Part shown: positions 54,632 to 61,939 of the stretch, piece after piece
How the letters are laid out: each line of letters opens with the position of its first letter
Position numbering within the stretch: the stretch's first letter is position 1
DNA from: Streptosporangiaceae bacterium
GTDB lineage: Bacteria > Actinomycetota > Actinomycetes > Streptosporangiales > Streptosporangiaceae
DNA length: 64,000 nucleotides
NCBI GenBank assembly: GCA_025964695.1
Contig: JAOPYK010000249.1
Location: 62,001 to 126,000 of the forward strand
Direction: 5' to 3'
Position numbers and translations under genes: made by a program
Notes under the pieces: generated by a model
Told to the model about the DNA's origin: nothing
Database searches by the model: none
The model's input: the letters and a program-made list of their open reading frames with translations, nothing else

Positions 54632-55104
54632 AAGTAGCGGCGGTTGACCCGGACGAGCGGTTCACCGCCCGCCGAGACGTAGTCGATCGCCGGCACGTCG
54701 GCGAGGAACAGCACATGATCCCCGGCCGGAACACGCTGCCGGGTCCGGCACTCCAGCGCGGTCAGCCCGCCGTCCACGATCAGGGCGTCGCTGAGCGGCC
54801 CCCTGTGGTGCGGCTCGTTGGCGATCAGCAGCCGGGCGCTCGGCCGTCCCTGCGCGGCGAAGCGGCCGGCCAGCGGCCGCTGCCGGGCCGCGAGCACGGT
54901 GGCCGCCCAGCGATCCTGCCGGTGCAGCACCTCGCTGAGGTAGGCCTCCGCATCCACCGCGACCGCGACCATCGGCGGATCCACCGACACCGACATGAAG
55001 GCGGTGACCGTGGTGCCGAGGTCGTCGCGGCCGTCGCGTACCGTCACCACGACCACCCCGGTCGCGAACGCCGCCAGCGCGTCGGTGAACTCCTGTGGAT
55101 TCAG
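54628..55104 (-). CDS. Flavin reductase-domain protein (CTG start likely)
   Basis: About 158 residues. Family text: FTDALAAFATGVVVVTV, TAFMSVSVDPPMVAVAV, FAAQG near the middle, and the end VRVNRRYL. This is the FMN-binding split barrel of NADH:flavin oxidoreductases that supply reduced flavin to monooxygenases. No ATG, GTG or TTG is in frame before the conserved FATGV. A CTG at 55104 overlaps the SppA stop (CTGA), the usual coupling geometry, so I place the start there. No partner monooxygenase is nearby. Confidence 0.78.
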   Translation of the reverse strand: MNPQEFTDALAAFATGVVVVTVRDGRDDLGTTVTAFMSVSVDPPMVAVAVDAEAYLSEVLHRQDRWAATVLAARQRPLAGRFAAQGRPSARLLIANEPHHRGPLSDALIVDGGLTALECRTRQRVPAGDHVLFLADVPAIDYVSAGGEPLVRVNRRYL

Positions 55105-56807
55105 CGGATGTTCCAGTCGCCGGGAAGCATCAGCGGGCCGGCGGAGGGCAGACCCAGCCGCGCGGCCAGCCCGGAGATCGGGCCCCAGGCCTCCAGCCGG
55201 GCACGCGCGGCAGTGCGGTCCTCGCTGGACTCGGCGGGCCGCAGGCGTTCCAGCGGAGAGCTGTGCGGATAGGAGCGGATGGGGGCGTCGGCCGCCAGCC
55301 CGGCCTTCTTGCGGGCCAGCCCGAACGCGAGTTCGAGCCCGCCCAGCTCGTCCACCAGGCCGTTGTCCTTGGCGTCCGCACCGGTCCACACCCGGCCGCG
55401 GGCCAGCTCGTGGACGCGATCCTGGGACATGCCACGGCCCTGCGCGGCCTTGGCCGTGAAGTCGTCGTAGATCCGGTCCATGAACAGGTTGAGCCGCTCC
55501 AGCTCGCCGGAGGTGAAGTCGCGGGTCGTGGCGAACATCCGGGCGTGCGCGCCACTCTCGACGCTGCCCATCTCCACCCCGATCCGGGACAGCAGATCGC
55601 TGATCACGGGTTTGCCGACGAACACGCCGATCGAGCCGGTCAGCGTGCCCGGCTGGGCGACGATCACGTCGGCAGCCATGGCGACGAAGTATCCGCCGGA
55701 GGCCGCCACATCGCCCATGGAGACGATCACCGGCTTGCCGGCCTCGCGGGCCCGCATGACCTCCCGCCAGATGACGTCCGAGGCGACATACGATCCGCCG
55801 GGGCTGTCCACCCGGAACACGATGGCCTTGACCCGGTCGTCCTTGACCGCCGAACGGAGGGCCGCCGCCATCGTGTCGGAGCCGATCGCGCTGCTCTGGC
55901 CGGGGAGCGGGCTGCGGCCGCTGCGTCCGAGCCGGATGGGCCCATGGCCCTGGACCAGGGCGACGACGCTCGGCCGCCCGGCGTGCGGCAGCCGGTCCAC
56001 CAGCCCGTGGGTGCGGTTGTAACGGGAGACGTAGCGCAGCAGCGCGCCCTCGCCCACCTCCCTCCGGACGTCGGCATAGACCTCGTCCCGGTAGCCCAGC
56101 TGGTCGACCAGCCCCTCCTCCAGCGCCTCCGGGCCGAGCAGCGGGCCCCGGTCGATCAGCTCGCGGACCTTGTCCTCGGTCAGGCCCCGGGACTCGGCCA
56201 CCCCGGCGACGATCTGCTCGCCGATCGATGCCACCAGCCGGGCCGAACTCTCCGCGTGCTCCGGGGTGTAGGAGGTCTCGGTGAAGCTGTTCGGCGCCGT
56301 TTTGTACTCATGGCGCTTGATGAAGCGCGGCGTGACGCCCAGCTTGTCCAGCGCGCCCTTGAAGAACGGCTCCTCCAGCGAGACCCCGGTGAGCCCGACG
56401 TCGCCGGACGGCTGCACGTATACCCGCTCGAACGCGGACGCCAGATAGTACGGAACCGTGCCGAGCCCGGTCTCGCCGAACGTCTCGGCCCAGGCCACGG
56501 TGAGCTTGCCGGACTCCCGGAACGCCTGGACGGCCGCGCGCAGCTCCTGGGCCTTGGCCAGCCCGATCCCACTGCCGATCTTGACGACCAGGGCCCTGAC
56601 CCGCGAGTCGCCGCGGGCCCGGCGCAGCCCGTCGAGCACGTCCCGCAGATGCGGTTTGCGCATGCTCAGCAACGCAGCCAGCGGGTCCGGTGGAGCCCCC
56701 TCGACCAGCCCCTCGGTGAGATCGAGCTCGATGATCAGAGGGGCGGTGCGCCGCTCGCGCGCGTCCTGGAAGATGTGAACGACTTTGCCGGGATCCAGAT
56801 CCACCAT
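55101..56807 (-). CDS. sppA: Signal peptide peptidase SppA, long form without membrane anchor
   Basis: 568 residues from the ATG at 56807 (a TTG two codons upstream is possible). Two tandem S49 domains, the 67-kDa type. The catalytic lysine is Lys169 in EYKTAPNSFTE and the serine Ser370 in DVAASGGYFVA, with PGTLTGSIGV following. Unlike the Escherichia enzyme there is no N-terminal signal or membrane helix, so it appears cytoplasmic or only membrane-associated. It degrades leftover signal peptides or other peptides. First gene of a run with flavin reductase and the broken cupin. Confidence 0.87.
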   Translation of the reverse strand: MVDLDPGKVVHIFQDARERRTAPLIIELDLTEGLVEGAPPDPLAALLSMRKPHLRDVLDGLRRARGDSRVRALVVKIGSGIGLAKAQELRAAVQAFRESGKLTVAWAETFGETGLGTVPYYLASAFERVYVQPSGDVGLTGVSLEEPFFKGALDKLGVTPRFIKRHEYKTAPNSFTETSYTPEHAESSARLVASIGEQIVAGVAESRGLTEDKVRELIDRGPLLGPEALEEGLVDQLGYRDEVYADVRREVGEGALLRYVSRYNRTHGLVDRLPHAGRPSVVALVQGHGPIRLGRSGRSPLPGQSSAIGSDTMAAALRSAVKDDRVKAIVFRVDSPGGSYVASDVIWREVMRAREAGKPVIVSMGDVAASGGYFVAMAADVIVAQPGTLTGSIGVFVGKPVISDLLSRIGVEMGSVESGAHARMFATTRDFTSGELERLNLFMDRIYDDFTAKAAQGRGMSQDRVHELARGRVWTGADAKDNGLVDELGGLELAFGLARKKAGLAADAPIRSYPHSSPLERLRPAESSEDRTAARARLEAWGPISGLAARLGLPSAGPLMLPGDWNIR

Positions 56808-56837
56808 GGGCAACAGCCTAATCCGTCCACTGACACC

Positions 56838-57308
56838 TCAGCGGCGGGCGAAAGCCTGATTCGCCGTCACACTGGCGGTGGCCTGCGCGACCAGCCTTCC
56901 GCCGGCGTCGGTGATCGTGGCGTTGCTGAGCATCCGGGTACGGCCCGGATGTACACAGACGCCGACGACCGTATGGGTCTCGCCGGCCCGCACCGGCCGC
57001 ACATAGTCGACGCTCAGGCTGAGAGTGAGCATCGGCATGAACACCTCACAGGTGCTGGCTCCGGCCAGGCAGACGGCGTTGTCCAAGATCAGTGCGATAT
57101 AGCCGCCGTGTACCGTCCCACCGGGATTGCAGAGCTCCTCGGTCGGCGTCCAGGAGATCTCCACCCGCCCCGGCTCGGCCCCCACGATCAACTGCCGGAC
57201 ATGCGTGGCCACATGGGACACCTCGGGGAACCTGCCGTCGCCGATCGCCCGGATCAACTCCGCCCCGCTCAGGGTGTTCCACAGATCCAGGTCCTGCTCG
57301 ACGTTCAC
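56838..57308 (-). CDS. PaaI-type hotdog thioesterase
   Basis: 156 residues, GTG start with AGGAGC upstream. The hotdog motif NPGGTVHGGYIALILDNA and the later VDYVRPVRAGETHTVVG define the 4HBT/PaaI family, which hydrolyses acyl-CoA thioesters. It precedes sppA by 30 bp on the same strand. Substrate unknown. Confidence 0.83.
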   Translation of the reverse strand: MNVEQDLDLWNTLSGAELIRAIGDGRFPEVSHVATHVRQLIVGAEPGRVEISWTPTEELCNPGGTVHGGYIALILDNAVCLAGASTCEVFMPMLTLSLSVDYVRPVRAGETHTVVGVCVHPGRTRMLSNATITDAGGRLVAQATASVTANQAFARR

Positions 57309-57477
57309 TGACGCTCCTCGGTAGGCGCTGCTCCCATCGAAGGGTAAACGCCGTTCATGGTGCGGCCGGTGTGCCCTTCATCACCCGGGCGGCCGCGGGC
57401 TCCCGCCCTCGGTGGCGGCTCCGCCCTCGGCCGCGGGGTCCCGCCCTGGGGCGCGGCGCCGGACCCTTCAGCTCCTG

Positions 57478-59094
57478 TCAGCTCTTGCGGAGCGTGCCGC
57501 TGTAGGTGTCTCCGCTCCCGGAGAGCCGGTAGGCGAGGGTTCCGTCCGCATTGGCCTGCAGGTTCACCGTGCCGGTGGGGCACTGGGTTTCGCCGCCGAG
57601 ATTCAGGTCGATGCCGGAGCCGGTGCTGGGGGTGAGGTTCAGGTCCCCGTTGCAGGAGCCGGTCGAGAAGGTGCCTTGCTTGGACCCCTTCGTCAGGGTG
57701 ATCTTCACGCTCTGGCTGGTGCGGTTGATCGCTCCGCCGGTGACCTCGCCGGTCCAGGTGCCCGCGTAGGCGGCCGTCACCCCATCGCCGGTGCTCCCCC
57801 CTCCGGTCCCCTTACCGAAGTACCACCAGGCGCCCACGCCGGCGGCGACCAGGACGACCAGGACGACCAGGACGACCAGGACGGCACCCCACCGGCCGCC
57901 TCCGCCGCCCTGGTTGAGATCGTTCGCCTTGTCGCCCTCGGTCCGCTCGTCCCGCCGTTGTGGCGGTCGGGTCTGATCGAGCTGGTCGACCCCCGGCGGG
58001 CGCAGCAGGCCCTGGTTCCACTGCACTTGCGGGCCGGGCGGAGGAGCCGGCGGAGGCACGCTGGCCGGCGGGTAGGCGGGAGCGGGCTCTCGCTGATAAG
58101 GGAACGCGCTCACGGGTGGCGGGTACGGCCGCCTGTCCTGTTCGCGCCATGGATCCGTCGCTGGGGGCTCGTACGACGGTTCACCCGCCGGGGGGAACTG
58201 GGTCACGTCGCGCCCGGCGCCCGGCAGGTTCAGCGCGTTCTGGGCGACCTGGGCCACCTGCGCGACGGCCTCCTCCCGGCCCAGCCCCACGGAGGGATCG
58301 AGCAGCCGGTCCAGCAGGGCCCGGGCGGTCGGCCGCTTGGCAGGGTCCTTGTCCAGGCAGGTCCGGATGACCGTGAGCAGCTTGTCCGGCACCCCGGTCA
58401 GGTCGGGCTCGCGGGTGACGATGGAGGCGATGAGCGTGGAGAGGTTCTGGCCGTGGCCGAACGGTGCCCGTCCGGTCGCGGCGAACACGATCGTGCCGGC
58501 CCAGGCGAACACGTCCGAGGCTCGTGAGGCGGGCTTGCCGTCCAGTTGCTCGGGAGCCATGTACGAGGGGGTGCCGATCAGCTGACCGGTGATGGTGTCG
58601 GAGTCGGCCTGCCGGGCGATGCCGAAGTCGACCACGACGGGTCCGTCCGGGCCGAGCAGCACGTTGGCGGGCTTGAGATCGCGGTGGACCACTCCGGCGG
58701 CATGGATCGCGGTGAGGGCCGTCGCGGTCCCGACCGCCAGCCGGTAGAGCCTTCCTCCGGTCAGCGGGCCCCCCTCGTGCACCCGGTCGTACAGCGAGGG
58801 CCCCTCGACGTATTCGCTGACCACGAAGGGCTGGGGGCCGTCGACCGAGCCGTCCAGCACCTGGGCGGTGCAGAACTCGTCCACCTGCTGGGCGGCGGCC
58901 ATCTCCTTCTTCAGCCGGGCCCGCGCCTCCGGGTCCGAGGCGGTTTTGAGCACCTTGACGGCGACCTGCTGCTCGTCGTTGTCGGTGTCCACACCCAGGT
59001 AGACGATGCCCTGACCGCCTTCGCCGAGCCGAGCGGTGATCCGGAACCGCCCGAGCTGGCGGGGGTCCTGGGGCTCCAGCGGAAGCACGGACAT
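57478..59094 (-). CDS. Membrane-spanning Ser/Thr protein kinase
   Basis: 538 residues from the ATG at 59094 with GAGGAGA upstream. Kinase: RLGEGGQGIVYLG, HRDLKPANVLLG, DFGIARQ and GTPSYMAPEQ. After a long Pro/Tyr-rich linker there is one membrane helix (about 405-428) made of a Val-Leu-Val repeat coded by 9-bp DNA repeats (about 57847-57885). The outer part of about 110 residues (YAGTWTGEV, GTFSTGSCNGDLNL, YRLSGSGDTYSGTLRKS) looks like a small beta-barrel sensor, not PASTA. It resembles the kinase at 17.6 kb in its first half but has a different outside domain. Confidence 0.87.
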   Translation of the reverse strand: MSVLPLEPQDPRQLGRFRITARLGEGGQGIVYLGVDTDNDEQQVAVKVLKTASDPEARARLKKEMAAAQQVDEFCTAQVLDGSVDGPQPFVVSEYVEGPSLYDRVHEGGPLTGGRLYRLAVGTATALTAIHAAGVVHRDLKPANVLLGPDGPVVVDFGIARQADSDTITGQLIGTPSYMAPEQLDGKPASRASDVFAWAGTIVFAATGRAPFGHGQNLSTLIASIVTREPDLTGVPDKLLTVIRTCLDKDPAKRPTARALLDRLLDPSVGLGREEAVAQVAQVAQNALNLPGAGRDVTQFPPAGEPSYEPPATDPWREQDRRPYPPPVSAFPYQREPAPAYPPASVPPPAPPPGPQVQWNQGLLRPPGVDQLDQTRPPQRRDERTEGDKANDLNQGGGGGRWGAVLVVLVVLVVLVAAGVGAWWYFGKGTGGGSTGDGVTAAYAGTWTGEVTGGAINRTSQSVKITLTKGSKQGTFSTGSCNGDLNLTPSTGSGIDLNLGGETQCPTGTVNLQANADGTLAYRLSGSGDTYSGTLRKS

Positions 59095-59274
59095 GACGGT
59101 CTCCTCAGACTCAAGCTGCGCCACCCCCCGACGGCGCTCTCTACCGTACTGAACCGGCCGGTCGAAATGCCGCCGGCGAGGTCGTTCGTCAGCCGTCATC
59201 TCCCAGCATCGCGGAGATCAACCGGCCTGAAGGTGCCGTCTGCGGCAGATCGCGGGACCACTAAGGTCTCGTCC

Positions 59275-60135
59275 ATGGGAGACGGCGACGGCTGGGCGCG
59301 CTGCGACCTCGGCCACGTGCACTGGGGCCGGTACGGCGCCGCCGGGCTGCTGGTCTTCCATCGCGAGCCCGACGGCGAACCGTATGTCCTGCTCCAGCAG
59401 CGGGCCTGGTGGTGCAACGGCGGCGGCACCTGGGGGATGTTCGGCGGCGGCAGGCACAGCGGCGAGGACCCGGTGATGGCCGCGCTGCGGGAGACCTCCG
59501 AGGAGTGCACACTCGATGTGACGGGCCTGCGAGTCCATGGTTTCACCGTGGACGATCACGGCGGTGGCTGGGGCTTCACCACGGTGGTCGCCTCCATGGC
59601 GAGCCGGCCGGACGTCGGGCCCGCCTCCATGGAGACCCGTGACGCCGCCTGGGTGTCCGCCGCCCAGGTCAGGGGGCTGAGGCTGTTCGCCCCCTTCAAG
59701 GCCACCTGGCCTAAACTGAGTACTACGATGTCCAGGCTGGTCTTGGTGGTCGACGCGGCGAACGTCATGGGCTCCCGCCCTGACGGCTGGTGGCGTGACC
59801 GCGCCGGGGCCGCCGAGCGGCTGCGCGACCAGCTCGCCCCGCTGGCCGGTTCCGGGGTCACCGGTCTGCCCGAGGGCGTCTCCCCCTGCGACCGCACCTT
59901 CCCCGAGGTGGTGCTGGTCGTGGAAGGCGCAGCCCGCCACGTCCCCGGCGCCGAGGGGGTACGGGTCGTCCCAGCCAAGGGCAGTGGCGATGACGCGATC
60001 GTCGACCTGGTCGCCGAGAAGGAACCGGACACCACCTATCTGGTCGTGACCGCCGACCGGGAGCTGCGAGCCCGCTCCGAGGCCCAGGGGGCCAAGGTCA
60101 CCGGTCCCGGCTGGCTGCTGGACCGGCTGGGCTAA
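59275..60135 (+). CDS. NUDIX hydrolase fused to a NYN/PIN-like domain
   Basis: 286 residues from the ATG at 59275 with AAGG upstream. Residues 15-150 are a NUDIX domain with the box GGGRHSGEDPVMAALRETSE and CTLDV. Residues about 155-286 begin SRLVLVVDAANVMGSRPDGW and contain SGDDAIVDLV, VVTADRELRARSE and GPGWLLDRL, typical of NYN/PIN-like ribonuclease folds with conserved Asp. This suggests a house-cleaning or RNA-processing enzyme with a nucleotide-handling half. An ATG inside the join (about 59730) could give a free second domain. Divergent from the kinase, with a 180-bp gap. Confidence 0.8.
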   Translation: MGDGDGWARCDLGHVHWGRYGAAGLLVFHREPDGEPYVLLQQRAWWCNGGGTWGMFGGGRHSGEDPVMAALRETSEECTLDVTGLRVHGFTVDDHGGGWGFTTVVASMASRPDVGPASMETRDAAWVSAAQVRGLRLFAPFKATWPKLSTTMSRLVLVVDAANVMGSRPDGWWRDRAGAAERLRDQLAPLAGSGVTGLPEGVSPCDRTFPEVVLVVEGAARHVPGAEGVRVVPAKGSGDDAIVDLVAEKEPDTTYLVVTADRELRARSEAQGAKVTGPGWLLDRLG

Positions 60136-60217
60136 GCCGGTTCGCGCTCCACCTAGCCTTGTTTGCGCAGGCTGCCGGTGACGGTGGAGCCCCCCTCTGG
60201 AGGGGGACAGAACAACA

Positions 60218-60415
60218 TCATCGGCGGACCGTGGGGCAGGTGACGAAGGAGGTCCAGACCTTGGGCTCGAAGGTGAGGACGGGGCCGTCGGGGTTCTTGC
60301 TGTCGCGTACGGCGACCACTCCCCCCAGCGTGGCCACCTCGACGCAGGAACCGCCGTTTCCGCCGCTTCGCCGGGACTTTCGCCAGACGGCGCGGGACAT
60401 GTCCAGGCCGGTCAT
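60218..60415 (-). CDS. DUF397 protein paired with XRE regulator
   Basis: 65 residues. WRKSRRSGGNGGSCVEVA, VAVRDSKNPDGPVLTF and W-x2-F are the full DUF397 signature. It lies 16 bp after the XRE/DUF5753 gene. Such pairs are abundant in actinomycetes, and some control development or antibiotic production. The small protein may act as a partner or antagonist of the regulator. Confidence 0.88.
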   Translation of the reverse strand: MTGLDMSRAVWRKSRRSGGNGGSCVEVATLGGVVAVRDSKNPDGPVLTFEPKVWTSFVTCPTVRR

Positions 60416-60431
60416 CCACGTACCTCTTCCA

Positions 60432-61298
60432 TCACTCGAGGATCTTCTTCGCGACCTGTGTGATCAGGTCTCGGGACTCGTCGCGATCGAGCGCCTTGGT
60501 ACGCAAACGGTCGAAAACCAGCTTATGTTCATCGACCTCGGCGGGCCTGTCCAGACAGAGACCACCGGTCCGATGCTCCAGGTAGGCGAGGTCGTAGGTG
60601 ACGTCTCCGCCGATCGGGATCGACAGGACCGCGAAACCGCCTACGTGCATCGCCGGGTGTGCTCCAGCGGCGAAGGGCAGCACTTGGACGGTCACATTCC
60701 CGTCGCGTGAGAACGTCAGCAGGTGCGCCAGTTGGCGGCGCATCGTGTCGATGCCGCCCACCTGATGGCGCAGAACGGCTTCATGCAGGATGATCCAGAG
60801 ATTCGGCCCCGTGCGGCCGCAGAGACGTTGCTGCCGCTCCATCCGGACGGCCACCCGGCTGTTGATCTCTGCCTCGGACAGCGGTGACGGCTCGGCCCGC
60901 AACACCGCCCGGGTGTACTCCTCGGTCTGCAGGAGACCGTGCACGATCTCCGGCTCGTACAGCCATTGGTTCGCGGCCTCGGCCTCCATGCCGAGGTAGA
61001 CGTCGAAGCCGGGGAGCATCGAGTCAGAGTAGGCGTGCCACCAGCCGCGCTGGCGCGCCTCCTTGGCGAGAATGCGGAGGGCCTCACGCTCACCGGGGGA
61101 GGCCTCGTACAGCTCCAGGAGCTTTTCGAGCACCCGATGGCTGACCGAGACCTGACCGGTCTCCATCCTGCTGATCGTCGAGTCCGTGCGCGCGACCTCG
61201 TCCGCGGCCTCCAGCATCGTGTGGCCGGCTCGGTTGCGGAGCTGGCGCAGCTCGATCCCGAGCCGCAGCTTCCGCACCGTCGGGCTCTGCTCCGTCAT
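60432..61298 (-). CDS. XRE-family regulator with DUF5753 domain
   Basis: 288 residues from the ATG at 61298 with GGAAGGTGA upstream. HTH: RLGIELRQLRNRAGHTMLEA, then ISRMETGQVSVSHRVLEKLL. The C-terminal DUF5753 part contains WLYEPEIVHGLLQTEEYTRAV, RMERQQRL, LHEAVLRHQVGG and VQVLPFAAGAHPAM. It is the upstream member of the XRE/DUF397 pair. It is divergent from a small uncharacterised gene, with a 180-bp gap. Confidence 0.92.
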   Translation of the reverse strand: MTEQSPTVRKLRLGIELRQLRNRAGHTMLEAADEVARTDSTISRMETGQVSVSHRVLEKLLELYEASPGEREALRILAKEARQRGWWHAYSDSMLPGFDVYLGMEAEAANQWLYEPEIVHGLLQTEEYTRAVLRAEPSPLSEAEINSRVAVRMERQQRLCGRTGPNLWIILHEAVLRHQVGGIDTMRRQLAHLLTFSRDGNVTVQVLPFAAGAHPAMHVGGFAVLSIPIGGDVTYDLAYLEHRTGGLCLDRPAEVDEHKLVFDRLRTKALDRDESRDLITQVAKKILE

Positions 61299-61478
61299 CG
61301 CATGGTCACCTTCCGTGTCGTACGGCCAGTGTGCTGAGCGGGCGAGATGGCGGCAAGGACTTTCGGCCGGGTTCCTGAAATGCAGTTGCATATCGCGTCT
61401 ACACATGTGAGTCTTACGTTCTGTAGTCATTCGACTACGCACGGCTCAGAAGCGCGCGTGAACCGAGGTGATGTGGTG

Positions 61479-61811
61479 ATGTCCGAGTCCGAACCACGCC
61501 TACAGATCGAGACCTGCCTGGCCGAGCTCCATCAGCATCTGGAGGCGCTCGGAGTGACGGTGACCGCGATCCGCGACGAGGACGGACGGGCCTGCCTGGA
61601 GGTGTACGACCGGTACGCCAGGCGTCGCCGGGTGCAGGTGTTCGCGCAGTTCTACTGGTTCGTGTGGGGCGAGGACCACGATGAGCGCGGCTCGCTGTTC
61701 CAGCCCGCGGAGATCGCCGAGCGGCTCGCCCATCTCGCGCTCGGACCGGGTTGGCTTCCCCAACAGGACCTGGGCGATCTCACCCGGGCCCTCGATCAGT
61801 TCCTCCGCTGA
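61479..61811 (+). CDS. Uncharacterised small soluble protein
   Basis: 110 residues from the ATG at 61479 (in-frame GTG codons at 61473 and 61476; CCGAGG upstream). Readable text: ETCLAELHQHLEALGVTV, YDRYARRRRVQVFAQFYWFVWG and GWLPQQDLGDLTRALDQFL. It looks like a helix-flanked small beta sheet. It is divergent from the XRE regulator and may be its target. I do not recognise a family. Confidence 0.6.
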   Translation: MSESEPRLQIETCLAELHQHLEALGVTVTAIRDEDGRACLEVYDRYARRRRVQVFAQFYWFVWGEDHDERGSLFQPAEIAERLAHLALGPGWLPQQDLGDLTRALDQFLR

Positions 61812-61939
61812 CCGAGGTTCCCGACGCCGGCCACGGGCTCCCGCGCGCCCGGTGGTCTCGAAGAAGGACCCGAACGATCAGACGGTGGCCGAGCGGCGGG
61901 CAGCCCGGATGGGTGCCCGCCGCCTCGTCTGCGGGCGCC

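Noticed and set aside
55095-57311. 738-codon plus-strand open frame
   Set aside because: Antisense shadow of sppA and the thioesterase.
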